DNA of 64,000 bases from Syngnathus acus (GCF_901709675.1 NC_051103.1:483501-547500); one strand, 5' to 3'. Shown: positions 21,639 to 31,888, numbered from the stretch's first letter. Notes: generated from the letters alone by a model not told the origin. Translations and numbers: made by a program.

Positions 21639-22009
21639 GTTTAGCCTGTTGTTGCTCGTTCATGACTGTTCTTGGTGTTGGATTTTGTCGAATAAATTGC
21701 CCCCCAAAATGCGACTTATACTCCGGAGCGACTTATATATGTTTTTTTTCACTTTTTTGGGCATTTTATGGCTGGTGCGACTTATACTCCGGTGCGACTT
21801 ATAGTCCGAAAATTACGGTAAATTAATTAATGTATATACTAGGTCATCAAATCAGTGTCAGCCGAGTCTGTCAACTAGGTTGCCTGTAGTATTTTTAAGG
21901 TCCAGCGGGTGTCAGCAGTCAGCCACACAGTATCGACACAGTGTCAATACAGTTCGGCAATGTGTCGAAACGATACACGACGCCTCATTGACCCATCACT
22001 ATTGTCTAG

Positions 22010-22430
22010 CTTTAATGGCCAAAATCCTGATGATGCATCCAGTTTGCTAAAGTATTTTGCATTTGCAAACTGTGACATGATTTCTTCTCTCGTGGGGAGT
22101 TTGAAATGTTCTCTCTGTATAGCTCTGTTTAGATCTCTTGGATCCATGCATACTCTTGGCTGTCCATTACTTTTCTCAACAATAACAAGAGAACTCACCC
22201 ACTCTGTAGGTTCATCAATTTTCCCAATCACCTCCAGTCCATCCGGTCCAGCTCATCCTTCAGTGGCTTTTGAAGAGCAAATGGTACTTTGCGGCATGGA
22301 TGAATCACTGGTGGCATTTTGGGTCTGATTCTCTTGAATTCTCTCTCTGATACGACGTTCGCCTGGGCACCTGTATCCAGTTTAACCTCCATGCTCTGCA
22401 GAGCTTCAATACTTTTTCCAGGTCGAGATT
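22010..22430 (-). pseudogene. Gypsy protease and RT N-terminal part
   Basis: Read on the minus strand from 22430, the sequence gives a retropepsin active-site motif (LDTGAQANVVSE). After a shift it gives the RT start: DEPTEWVSSLVIVEKSNG, RVCMDPRDLNRAIQRE and FSKLDASSGFWPLKLDN. The frame then enters the hAT. The gag region is absent because the element stops at the L2 junction near 22431. Confidence 0.75.
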
Positions 22431-22862
22431 TCTGTACGCCAAAACCAGCAGACAGAGTGAGCTTTTTCCCCCAGGCTGTCGCTCTGATGAACTCACACCA
22501 CTCTTAGAGTCTCAGAGTCATTGCTGTGCAATAACATCCTGCTCTCGACTCCTTTTTTGAATTGTCTGTATTATGTGTACTATGTGTCCACTTTGCATCC
22601 ATTGCAGCCTAGTCATCCTAGAAGAGGGATCCTCCCATCTGTGGTCTCTTCTCAAGGTTTCTCATTTCCCCGAGTAGGAGTTTTGAGTTTTTCCTTGCTC
22701 TCCTGGGAGTTTAAGATCAGGGGATGTTTGAGAATATTTGTCAATTTTCGCACGTCCTGAGTGTTGTTAGTCACCTAAATGTTGAACAGAGGCTGAGATG
22801 TACCCAAGTCAAATTCCTTCTTCGGCACGCTCAAACATGGCGAATAAGCCTCAATAGCCTCT
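22431..22862 (+). mobile_element. L2 family A, 3' end fragment
   Basis: It begins CTGTACGCCAAAACCAGCAG, contains GGCTGTCGCTCTGATGAACT, the 3' UTR segment with CCTCCCATCTGTGGTCTCTT, and ends near GCTCAAACATGGCGAATAAG. The reverse of the same tail is at 43383-43812. Confidence 0.8.
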
Positions 22863-22867
22863 CTCTA

Positions 22868-24034
22868 AGACAAATTGGGACTCAGTACCTACCTCTGCAA
22901 CTGGCTACTAGACTTCCTCTGTCAGAGGCCTCAAGTAGTACTTGTTGGCGACAATATCTCAAGCAGCATCACGCTGAGCACGGGGGCCCCCCAAGGCTGC
23001 GTGCAGTCCGCTGCTCTTCACCCGCATGACTGCACTGCAACCTACAGCAACAACCGCATAGTGAAATTTGCTGACGACACGACTCTGGTGGGTCTCATCA
23101 CCAAGGGCGACGAGACTCAATACAGGTTGGAGGTCGACCTTCTGACCATGTGGTGCAGGGACAACAACCTCTTGGTGAACGTCAACAAGACCAAGGAGAT
23201 TGTTGTTGACTTCTGGAAGGGTCACACCCAACACCTGCCACTGACCATCAACGGTACTGTGGTGGAAAGAGTGAGCAGCACCAGATTCCTGGGGGTGCAC
23301 ATCAGTGAGGACCTCTCCTGGACCACCAACACTGCATCACTGGCGAAGAAAGCTCAGCGCCTCCTGTACTTCCTGTGGAAGCTCAGGCGAGCAAGTGCTC
23401 CACCAACCATCATGACCACATTCTACGGAGGCACCATTGAGAGCGTCCGCTCCAGCTGTATCACTGTGTGGGGTGTAAGCTGCACTGAATACAACAGGAA
23501 GGCCCTGCAGCGCATAGTGAACACAGCTGGAAGGATTATTGGTGCTTCTTTCCCCTCCCTGAAGGACATTTACACCTCCAGCCTCACCCGCAAGGCGACC
23601 ACAATTGTGAGTTATGTGAGTCACCCCGCTCACACTTTGTTTGATCTACTGCCCTCTGGGAAGAGGTAGAGACGCCCGCGCTCCCGCACCACCAGACTCA
23701 CCAACAGCTTCATACACCTGTTAGGATCCTGAACTCTCTCCCCCCTCCCCCCTCGGCTGCATAACGTCCTGGCCTTTTGGGCCACGATGGCTGCCTTGCA
23801 CTACTCCACTTGCACTACTCCACTTGTGCTTTTGCGCTATTATACTGACTATCTGCTGTATGCACAATTGCACCGTTTCAACCAAGTTGCTCTTATTTAT
23901 TCATTGTATGTGCCTTCTTATTTTTACTTTTTGTATTGTTTACTTGAATGTTTAGTTTGTCTGTGGACCAATTGGGTGTAATATGTCTTGTCTCCACCGT
24001 GGGATAGTAGGAAACGCAATTTCGATCTCTTTGT
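22868..24034 (+). mobile_element. L2 family B fragment (+)
   Basis: It begins at the RT core and runs to the 3' UTR, where the tail joins a minus-strand copy of the same family at about 24035. Confidence 0.85.
22875..23669 (+). pseudogene. L2 family B reverse transcriptase C-terminal half
   Basis: An open frame of 264 codons contains [11 protein letters not shown], the catalytic [42 protein letters not shown] and [21 protein letters not shown] small deletion near the [12 protein letters not shown] box removed several residues (QSAALHPH). The stop at 23669 (TAG in place of the expected TAC, Tyr) truncates the normal ending; the intact copy at 50713 continues past this point. The N-terminal RT and endonuclease are missing. 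Confidence 0.8.
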
Positions 24035-24035
24035 C

Positions 24036-24893
24036 AAAGTCAAAAGTCTGCTTTATTGTCAATTTCTTCACATGCCAAGACATACAAAGAGATTTAAATT
24101 TCGTTTCCTACTATCCCACGGTGACAAGACATATTACACATTTAGGTAAACAATACAAAAAGTAAAAATAATAAGGCACATACAATGAATAAATAAGAGC
24201 AATGAATAAATAAGAGCAACTTGGTGGAAATGGTGCAATTGTGCATACAGCAGACAGTCAGTATAATATTGCAAGGCCAGGACGTCATGTAGCCGAGGGT
24301 TGAGGGGGGAGAGAGTTCAGGATCCTAACAGCCTGGAGTATGAAGCTGTTGGTGAGTCTGGTGGTGCGGGAGCGCAGGCTTCTGTACCTCTTCCCAGAGG
24401 GCAGTAGAGCAAACAAAGTGTGAGCGGGGTGACTCATATTACCCACAATCGTGGTCGCTTTGCTGGTGAGATGGGAGGTGTAAATGTCCTTCAGGGACAC
24501 CAACCAATAATCCTTCCAGGTGTGTTCACTATGCGCTGCAGGGCCGTCCTGTTGTATTCAGTGCAGCTTACACCCCACACAGTGATACACCTGGAGGGGA
24601 CGCTCTCAATGGTGCCTCGGTAGAATGTGGACATGATGGCTGGTGGAGCACTTGCTCGCCTGAGTTTTCGCAGGAAGTACAGGCGGCGCTGAGGTTTCTT
24701 CGCCAGTGATGCAGTGTTGGTGGTCCAGGAGAGGTTGTCACTGATGCGCACCCCCAGGAATCTGGTGCTGCTCACTCTCCCCACCACAGCACCGTCGATG
24801 GTCAGTGGCAGGTGTTGGGTGTGACCCTTCCGGAAGTCAACAACAATCTCCTTAGTCTTGTTGAGCAGGGTGAAGAGCAGCGGACTGAGCACA
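24036..24893 (-). mobile_element. L2 family B fragment (-), RT core deleted
   Basis: The minus-strand copy runs from the 3' tail (24036) into the ORF. The frame at 24952-24491 jumps from LSPLLFTLL straight to [13 protein letters not shown], so the segment carrying the FADD catalytic loop has been deleted in frame. It is tail-to-tail with the previous copy and head-to-head with the next. Confidence 0.8.
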
Positions 24894-25290
24894 CTTCTGC
24901 CCTCTGGGAAGAGGTACAGGAGCCTGCGCTCCCGCGCCACCAGACTCACCAACAGCTTCGTACTCCAGGCTGTTAGGATCCTGAACTCTCTCCCCCCTTC
25001 TGCGTAGCGTCCTGTACTTTTGCGCTATATTCTGACTGTCTGCTATATGCACACTTGCTCCATTTTTGCTCCTCTTATTTATTGTTATTTGTTTATTTAT
25101 TATTTATTCATCACTCTTATTTATTCATTGTTTGTGCCTTCTTGTTTTTATTTTTTTGTGTTGTTTACTTGTATGTATATTGTGTACTATGTCTTGTCAC
25201 CGTGGGATAGTGGGAACGTAATTTCGATCTCTTTGTGTGTCTTGGCATGTGAAGAAATTGACAATAAAGCAGACTTTGACTTTTTTTACT
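24894..25290 (+). mobile_element. L2 family B 3' end (+)
   Basis: Starts at TCTGCCCTCTGGGAAGAGGT and ends in the AATAAAGCAGACTTTGACTT tail. A short T-rich and CA-rich stretch follows. Confidence 0.85.
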
Positions 25291-25648
25291 TTGACGCACG
25301 CACACACATACACTTACCGTAAATTTTGGACTATAAGTTGCGACTTTTTTCTCAAATTTTGAACCCTGCGGTTTATAGTCCAGTGCGGCTTATATCTGAT
25401 TTTTTCCGTGATTTTTGTGATGACTTGATCACTTTTATACACTCGTAAAAATGCTGTGGACCGCTGTTGTGCGGCACCACTTATCTGGGCGGCGGGACAT
25501 GTGACACGGTCACTGGGGAGAAAAGTGGTGTGTTGATCGCATGTTCATCCGCCTAGAAAATAGTGTTGTATAATTCACACAAAGAAGAGACAGAACGAGA
25601 TTAAGACGGACATTACTGAAAGGAAGCTTATATACACAAACCGTCATT

Positions 25649-25702
25649 ATGGGGGACAAAACAAATGCATACGATGCCGCTTTTAAGTTAAAGGCAGTCG
25701 AT
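25649..25702 (+). pseudogene. Pogo-like transposase N terminus
   Basis: A short frame MGDKTNAYDAAFKLKAVD, matching the first helix of the CENP-B/pogo-type DNA-binding domain (typically YDAAFKLK.V), after which the similarity is lost. Confidence 0.6.
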
Positions 25703-25846
25703 GTTGAGGACATTGTGCTGCATCACCCTTTTCTTTATTTCCCGGTCACGTCTACACTGGAGCTATACGTGTCACTTGCTAGTTTAATGTAATTTAGCAC
25801 TTCGTGCATGAATAAAATTAGCATGAACAGACCCTCATCATAGAAA

Positions 25847-26026
25847 ATGCTAGAAGAAATGCATAAAAGCGATGACAAAAGAGAGACTGAGAAAGTGTGT
25901 GGCGAAGGATATCTAACGCTATTCCAATCGGACACTGAGGAGGAAGACTTCGATGGTTTCAGTGCACGGGAGGAAGATGAAGACTATGAAGCTCTTCTGT
26001 TTACTTTTACTGGTATGCTTTTTTAA
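25847..26026 (+). pseudogene. Acidic C-terminal tail of pogo-like transposase
   Basis: A 59-codon frame with DTEEEDFDGFSAREEDED and YEALLFTF. An acidic tail with EEEDF.GF is common at the C terminus of pogo-like transposases. A possible splice donor (GGTATGC) sits just before the stop. A related acidic piece (DTEDEDFDGF) occurs in another element near 35810. Confidence 0.5.
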
Positions 26027-26140
26027 CCAGCCCTGTTAGTGCTGTGCTACCGTGTTGCTGCTGTGTTACTGCCGCGTCTCAGTGAATTTTACCGGTATGT
26101 TTTTTTTAATCCAGCCCTATTAGTGCTGCGTTACTTCCAT

Positions 26141-26396
26141 GTTGCTGCGGTATTACTGCCGCGGCACAGGCAGTGTTTGGAAAGAAATGTTAAGGTATGT
26201 TATTAAAACTTTTAAAAGGCTTTCTGTGTACTTACTTTCTTTGTAAATAACTCGCGTGCACACTTCCGTGTTGCTGCGGTACTACTGCTGCGTCACAGGC
26301 AGCGTTTAGAAAGACATGTTAAAGTATGTTATTAAAACTTTAAAAAGGCTTTCTGTGTACTGTCTTTCTTTGTAAATAACTCGTGCGCACGTGCGG
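26141..26396 (+). repeat. Direct duplication, 129-bp unit, two copies
   Basis: GTTGCTGCGG starts the unit at 26141 and again at 26270. Both copies contain ATGTTATTAAAACTTT and TTTGTAAATAACTCG. It lies within the pogo-like element. Confidence 0.85.
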
Positions 26397-26465
26397 CTTA
26401 TATAAGAAAAAAACTAAAATATCCCTGAATTTTAGCTGGTGCGGCTTATAGTCCAAAAATGACGG

Positions 26466-27330
26466 TGTAGTTTGAATGTTCAAGTTGGTTTGCACCATGC
26501 ACTATGTCAGGGATGTGAATATTTGGAGACAAACAATGATATGGTCCATAAAGGTGAATTTTACTTGTGTAAATTACCAACACAAACCTAAGGCAACAGA
26601 AAAGGTGAAATGCAAACATTCTTCATTCCCATTGTCAAAAAAACAACTAAACCTCAGCAACCACAAGCAGGATAGGTGAGGAAAAACTCCTCTATAAGAA
26701 AGAAACCTTGAATAGAACAAACACTCGCGTGGGGCTGCTGTCTGCTTTGACCAATTACATTGCTTTGGTGTTTCAGTGACCCGGCGTTGTTTCTAGGTGA
26801 GATCTTTAGACCATATCGTTACTGCTGATCAAGCTCTTCCACTCTGCTGGTGAAGGTTTTTATCAGTTGGTCCTTCTTGGCATTCTCATCTTTGAGGAAT
26901 TGGATCTTCTCCATCCATACTACTACATTTCCCCATCAGTTGCCTCTTAATTTCTTCAATAGCATTTAGAAGTTGTTTGAGAACATCAAGAGCTTTCAGC
27001 TGAGTTTTGATTTCTTCCGGACACTCAGCCATTGCCTGATCCTTCGCACAATCCTTCTTTGGCGTATCACTCTTGGATTTTTGTGGCTCTAAAAGTTGGA
27101 GCTTTTCCGTATTCCGTATTTTGGGGTTGTAGCGATAAGCGCCAGTTGCCACTGCACACTGCATTGTAAGAATCTTCAAGAAACGTATGTCACCAATTTG
27201 AGGGGAGACATTAGTTCTTGTCTTGATGACCCATTCCCAATCTTGGAGACACACATTCCAATGCAACATGACACTTCCTTCAGACAGGAGGAACCTAATG
27301 CGTATGCAATTTAGAGAAGCTAGAGAACCG
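26466..27330. other. Unassigned interval with a 165-codon minus-strand frame
   Basis: A frame at 27383-26886 has a lysine/glutamate-rich segment (KKDCAKDQAMAECPEEIKTQ, then LKALDVLKQLLNAIEEIK) that could form a coiled coil. Its first codons overlap the head of a SINE, so the start is not genuine. No family recognised. The segment near 26660-26720 (GATAGGTGAGGAAAAACTCC) resembles L2 3' UTR sequence. Confidence 0.3.
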
Positions 27331-27560
27331 GTGTAGCTTAGTGGTAGAGTCTTTGTCTCCCAACTTGCAGGTTGTGAGTTCAATCCTCATACCTGGTGAC
27401 CATGTTGAAGTGTCCTTGAGCAAGATACTGAACCCTGAATTGCTCCCTGTGGCGCCTGGCAGCGCCTTTCATGGCAGCAGCCTCCCACTGGTAGAATACC
27501 TTAATTTCGTTGAACGTCAGTTGTACAACGACAATAGTCATTCTATTCTACTATGTCAGA
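27331..27560 (+). mobile_element. tRNA-headed SINE (type 3)
   Basis: The head reads GTGTAGCTTAGTGGTAGAGT with a B-box-like GAGTTCAATCC, and the body has GTCCTTGAGCAAGATACTGA. The head is too diverged from a tRNA in its second half to be a tRNA gene. Confidence 0.65.
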
Positions 27561-27661
27561 GTCTAAAACCACAGTGGAAATGATCAAGAACATAATTCCT
27601 CAAGAAATGCCTGTAATTGAGTAAAAACAACTTTTTCTAGCACCTTCGAAAGAAAAGACAG

Positions 27662-27994
27662 GTGAGAGACGGGTCTAAAGTCACTCTCAGCCAGGCAGCA
27701 CAACAATGTACCTGGCTTACACGACTACTCAGTGATCTCCGAATGGACGTTACATCAACAGTGATTCTGGAAGACAATCAAGGAGCTATTGACATAGCTA
27801 AGAATCCAGTTGACCATTCAAGAACAAAGCACATACACATTCGGTACCACTACATTCGTGAATGTGTGCAGAATGGACAAATTCAACTGCAATACTGTCC
27901 TACAGATAATATGAAGGCAGATCTCTTGACCAAGCCTTTAGCAAAGCAGAAGTTTGAGTATCCTAGGAGAAACATTGGACTTTGTGCTGTGTAA
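27662..27994 (+). pseudogene. Ty1/copia RNase H C-terminal region
   Basis: The frame reads LSQAAQQCTWLTRLLSDL, VILEDNQGAIDIAKNPVDHS, RTKHIHIRYHYIRECVQNG and MKADLLTKPLAKQKFE. This is the unmistakable end of a copia-type polyprotein, with the RNase H catalytic Asp in the EDNQ box and the histidine-rich KHI.IRYH motif. Upstream copia domains are absent, so the element is 5'-truncated or replaced. It stops at a normal TAA, followed by a likely 3' LTR. Confidence 0.85.
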
Positions 27995-28031
27995 CTCTGA
28001 TAAGTATAAGTCATAGGCCAATGTTTAGTAT

Positions 28032-28371
28032 TGTTAGAGCCTAAGTTAAGACTACTGGTAAATAAGGTAAAAAGAAAAAAGCAGATTTTAAAATGGCTTG
28101 CTAGTATTCTAGTATTACTTTTCAAGTTTGTTAAAAAGGGGACTTATAGTCTAAGAGAAGAGTCTAAGTTTAATACATCTCCTAAGTGATTTAAGTTAAA
28201 GAAAGTAAGACTTAAGTTTATTGTAAAATTAAGTGGGTGTTGTAATACAGTAATTTAACAATGCAGGTTAATGCCGGTCAGGATGTGAAATACTGCCACT
28301 TTGTAGTGCTATGTATGCTCCGTGTTTCAGTTCAATAAATGCTCGTGAAATTGAATAGTTGTCATGTTATC
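28032..28371 (+). mobile_element. Probable copia 3' LTR
   Basis: It starts TGTTAGAGCC shortly after the copia stop codon, contains AATAAA (28334-28339) and ends near TGTCATGTTATCA. Borders are approximate because the downstream side is joined to a LINE fragment. Confidence 0.4.
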
Positions 28372-29200
28372 AGATTTGCAGGCGCGTGTTTTGGAGACTC
28401 GAGTGAAGAGAGGGGTGGAGCAGTCAACTGATCACCACTTGGTGATGGGTTGGCTCCGATGGTAGGGGAAGATGCCAGTCCGACCTGGCAGACCCAAACG
28501 TACTGTGAGGGTCTGCTGGGAACATCTGCAGAGTCCCCTGTCAGAAAGAGCTTCAACTCCCACCTCCGGAAGAGCTTTTTCCACATCCCAAGGGAGTCGA
28601 GGGTACCTCCATTGTTGAGGCGGCCGACCAGAGCTGTGGCCGTAAGGGGTTTGTGCCTGTCATGGTCGGTGCCTGTCATGGCGGCCCTCACAGTACATTT
28701 GGGTCTGCTGGGAACGTCTGGCAGAATTCCCTGTCAGAAAGCGCTTCAACTCTCACCTCTGGCAGACCTTTTCCCACAGGCGGGGGACATTGAGTCTGAG
28801 TGACGGCTGACCGGAGCTGTGGCCATAAGGTAGTCGGTGCCTGTCGTGGCGGAAACCCTCGAACCCGCTAGTGGACACCAACAGTAAGGGAAGTCGTCAA
28901 GTTGAAGGAGTCCTATCAAGCCGTTTTGGCTTGTGGGACTTTGTAGGCAGCCGACAGGTACCGGTTGGCCAAGCGGAATGCGGCTTTGGCGGTTGCTGAG
29001 GCATGGGAAGAATTCAGCGAGGCCATGGAGAATAACCTCCGGACGGCTTCGAGGATATTCTGGTCCACCATCCGGTATTTCAGAAGAGGGAAGCAGTGCA
29101 TCATTAATACTGTGTACAGTAGAGAAGGTGTGGTGCTGATCTTAGACTTGGGATGTCTTGAGTCGGCTGGGAGAATAGTTAGAAGACCAATGTGGTGAAT
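28372..29200 (+). mobile_element. RTE-type LINE fragment, decayed
   Basis: It aligns with the intact copy at about 32975-33640: GGTTGGCTCCGATGGT, GACCTGGCAGACCCAAA, CCACCATCCGG and GGGAAGCAGTGCA all recur. Part of the middle is duplicated (GTCTGCTGGGAAC at about 28518 and 28705). Frames are broken throughout. Confidence 0.8.
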
Positions 29201-29205
29201 GGTCT

Positions 29206-30006
29206 TTGTAGCTTCGCTGGTTTTCAAAAAAACACTTGGTGGACGATGGCTGGCCCAGAGAAGGAACACTCCAGTGACACACGGCTGATTGGGAAAGGAT
29301 TTTATTCAACCGATGTCAGAGTGAAGTCTCTCCAAAAATTCGAGTGGCCCAACAGCAAAGATGTTAGCAGCCCCCCCTTTTTCCTTCTCCTCCTCCTCTT
29401 CTGCGAGGCCCCACATCTTTTATACCTCGTAAGACAACAGCTGTGGTTCGAGTCTCAGTCTACTGGTTGCTTTCGATGCCCCTAAAAGGGCATGTACAAG
29501 GCCCTTCCCTTGTCACGAACAAATGGCCCTTCCATATTCTAAGTACCGATACATTACTGAAACTAAAGCCTCTCTGTCCAGCAAAAATAGCTTATGGTAG
29601 TCTCACTGCTGCTAGTTGACCACCTAAGGCAGGGGTGCCCAAACTTTTTCAGCTCGCGAGCTACTTTTGAAATGACCAAGTCACAAAGATCTACCCACTA
29701 AAAAAAAAAAAAATTTATATATATATGTATATATATGTCATCGTGAATACCCTTTCTTAAGTTTAAGAGAAAAAACTGGGTTCTGACAATTGGAGGGAAC
29801 TCGCGAGCTAGCGTGTTTGTGTTGTGTTGTTAGCGCCGTTGTTTGTACACGAGTCAAGTGCGAAAAAAAAAAAAAAAAAAACATTTTAATATCACGCGAT
29901 CGACCAATAGTGGCTTGGCAATCGACCGGTCGATCGCGATCGACGTATTGCGCACCCCTGACCTAAGGCAACATACAAAGACGCATAAAATCCAAATTTT
30001 ACAACA
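29206..30006 (-). mobile_element. Retroviral-type LTR (-) carrying a hAT MITE
   Basis: On the minus strand it begins TGTTGTAAAATTTGG right after a polypurine tract (AAGGGGGGAA, 30007-30016). It has a TATAAAAG box (about 29416-29423) and AATAAA (29303-29308), and ends near AGCGAAGCTACA. The order polypurine tract, U3, TATA, poly(A) signal fits one LTR. It is interrupted by the MITE at 29630-29960. Confidence 0.6.
29630..29960. mobile_element. hAT MITE, 331 bp
   Basis: Ends CAGGGGTGCCCAAACT and GCGCACCCCTG with a perfect 8-bp duplication ACCTAAGG (29622-29629, 29961-29968). Contains TATATATATG runs and a poly(A) tract, no coding. Confidence 0.88.
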
Positions 30007-31063
30007 TTCCCCCCTTCGGGACTATATAATTGTTCCGAAACGGTGGTCCAACAAGAGATGACATTGGTAAACATCCAATAATCTTCCCCCAACCAAATTT
30101 TATGGTCACATCTACAATTTGGCCTCTACCGGCACAGCCTAAATCACGCTCAAGGCATGCTACTTAAGGTTATTTTAACTAGGAAAGCTCAAACTATTTA
30201 GGTATCCAATCGCTCCCTGACAGCAATCTGAGGCCTCTCAGGAACCACACGTAAAGAAAATTGAAGTCCACATTATCCAAATGACGATAACCACCCCCCT
30301 TAGGTAATACCTCAACAACGTCGATAATTTGTGAAGTAATGAATTTGGCGTGGCATGTTAGAAGCCCCAAAAAGTTTCCGGCCCTTCCTCGAGAAAAAAC
30401 CCTGCCAATCTAATGACAAGGAAAAAGAGGGAGGCCCTTTCTAACATCCCCAGTGATTCCCTCCACCTGGCGTCAGCCAGGTACAAGGAGTCCTGGCACA
30501 TATCACAATCCACAAAAGAGTATGAGCTCTCAAAGCAGTAAGGAAAAGAAATGACATGTCTACCGACCGCTAAACAGTCAAACTGCATTGTCATAATGTT
30601 AATATGTGACAAGGTAAATGAATGAGATAAAGTAATGCAGCATGTAGTCATCAGATAAAGTAATGAAGGATATAATATTGACGCAATATCACAGCATACT
30701 GCAAAGTTGAAGCGCCCTCAGTGTTGCCCCCCTTGCATATGTAAGTGTCTGTCGATGCAAAGTCCAGTCCACTGAATGCTCAGTAGTGAATTGCGCCGGG
30801 ATCACTGCCCAGGGCCTGCTGTCCATCCAAAATCTTTATGTCCACTTCACCGTTCTCAGAGTCCCTTTCCAGGCCCCGGTCAGCGTCCAGGGGTTCTGCA
30901 ATAATTGAGAGCCACTGCCAGTATTTAACGATGACAACAGCACAAAACCTTGAGTTGCAATGAAAAAAGCAGCAATGCCCAACGTATGCCGGAAATCCTC
31001 CCGGCCCCCTTCGGTCACCCCTAGTAAACAACATCTCCATAACCAGTCGTCAGCAAACAAAAT
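30007..31063 (-). other. Probable internal 3' region of the same retroelement
   Basis: It lies upstream (on the minus strand) of the polypurine tract and LTR, where env would be. A 97-codon frame (30651-30358) is rich in Cys and hydrophobic residues, but I recognise no diagnostic env motif, so its identity rests on position only. Confidence 0.3.
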
Positions 31064-31065
31064 CT

Positions 31066-31352
31066 TCTCGGGCGCTCACTGTCGCATTGCTTTAAGAGCG
31101 TCTTTGTGTTTTAGGATGGTTTTACTGCTCCCACTTGCTTTCTTTGGAGGCATGATTAGGGGTTAATACAATCCTCAAAGTAACGAAAATACAATAACAA
31201 CGGAGTCAGTCGGCATCCGGGCCGCGCGGTTGGGTTTTCTCGGGTCCTCTCGGCTCATCACGCGAGGTTCGACCTCGATTTCTTTTTTTTTTTTTTTTTT
31301 TGAATTCTTATTTGTTCGAGAACCGGGACGTTTTAAAACTAAGGTTTGACTG
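31066..31352 (-). mobile_element. Tigger/pogo-like MITE fragment
   Basis: It is the reverse complement of 36053-36350: shares the terminal CAGTCAAACCT (here with TAGTT), TTCTCGAACAAAT, and the start of a frame on ATGCCTCCAAAGAAAGCAAG. One end only. Confidence 0.75.
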
Positions 31353-31371
31353 TATCAGCAATAAACGAGGG

Positions 31372-31652
31372 ATGACTGTACATCTTTATTTAAATAGCAC
31401 GTTGACAAGAAAGGCAATAACTTTGAATAGAAAAATAAACAAAGATGTCAAATGCATAAGGGTAACAAAAATCCTCTTCCTCCTTGGATTCATCCACACA
31501 TTTTTAGTGGTAACACTTATAGCATCAGGAGCACTCTTTCTGTGGGACACAAAAGGAAATTATACATCTTATCAAACATTAAAGTGCACCTGGATGTTGT
31601 CTGGACTTACCCAATCGACAATTTCCTCTCCACACGTTGCATATGTTTGACA
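31372..31652 (+). other. 92-codon frame with one hydrophobic segment, unassigned
   Basis: Starts at an ATG just beyond the MITE. The middle reads ILFLLGFIHTFLVVTLIASG, a good membrane-spanning or signal-anchor segment, followed by a possible N-glycosylation site (NYTS). AATAAA (31665-31670) follows shortly after the frame. No family recognised. It could be an envelope or leader fragment of a retroelement, or chance. Confidence 0.25.
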
Positions 31653-31888
31653 AATCATCTGTGAAATAAAATATTAAATCATGTACATACATACAATTTC
31701 ACAACCATAGGGCGCACATAAACGCCTTTAATTCTCTCAAAAAATGAAGGTGCCCCTTTTAAGAAGGTGCGCCTTTTGTGTGGACCAAATTCAAAAATCT
31801 GTAAAATTGTTGTGTGTGGCTTTTGTAATCTACAGGCTTAGACATAGATTCGGACAAAAAAAAACAATCAAAGGACTAGACGTAACAC

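Larger units (their letters stand above)
19036..21818 (-). mobile_element. TA-flanked DNA element, family 2, copy 2, with long inverted repeat
   Basis: Left end CCGTAATTTTCGGACTATAA and right end (reversed) CCGTAATTTTCGGACTATAA are identical over 20 bases and flanked by TA (19034-19035, 21819-21820). It is the reverse complement of copy 1 at both ends but also contains a 337-bp inverted repeat and a nested hAT (20540-21638). TATAAGTCGC and TATACTCCGGAGCGAC motifs lie inside the ends. Confidence 0.85.
17546..22001 (+). mobile_element. hAT element (4.5 kb with nested insertions)
   Basis: Terminal inverted repeats TAGTGATGGGTC and GACCCATCACTA with a perfect 8-bp duplication TTGTCTAG (17538-17545, 22002-22009) inside gypsy RT. 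It holds a family 3 element (18065-19029) and a family 2 element (19036-21818). Without them the hAT is only about 0.7 kb, a deletion derivative. Confidence 0.9.
15165..22430 (-). mobile_element. Gypsy-type LTR retrotransposon pol (-), split by a hAT
   Basis: Two parts of one gypsy element, 15165-17545 and 22002-22430, are separated by a hAT at 17546-22001 flanked by TTGTCTAG on both sides. Joining the parts through one copy of that duplication restores the RT reading LDNASSKLCTFNSPFG. Order on the minus strand is protease, RT, RNase H, integrase, the gypsy order. The LTRs are not recognisable. 15165-15478 is its untranslated 3' side or unassigned. At 22431 it meets an L2 fragment. Confidence 0.8.
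25317..26465 (+). mobile_element. Pogo-like DNA element remnant (TA-flanked family 5)
   Basis: Left end CCGTAAATTTTGGACTATAA, right end (reversed) CCGTCATTTTTGGACTATAA, with TATAAGCCGCAC-type motifs inside. The left flank is TA. The right flank is TG, so that side has decayed. It carries the first and last coding pieces of a transposase (25649-25702 and 25847-26026) and a 129-bp duplication. This coding evidence is the best hint in the window that the TA-flanked families belong to the pogo branch of Tc1/mariner. Confidence 0.75.

Noticed and set aside
26886-27383. 165-codon minus-strand frame considered as a host gene
   Set aside because: Its first 40 or so codons overlap a SINE head, no motif is recognisable, and no splice or promoter signal supports it.
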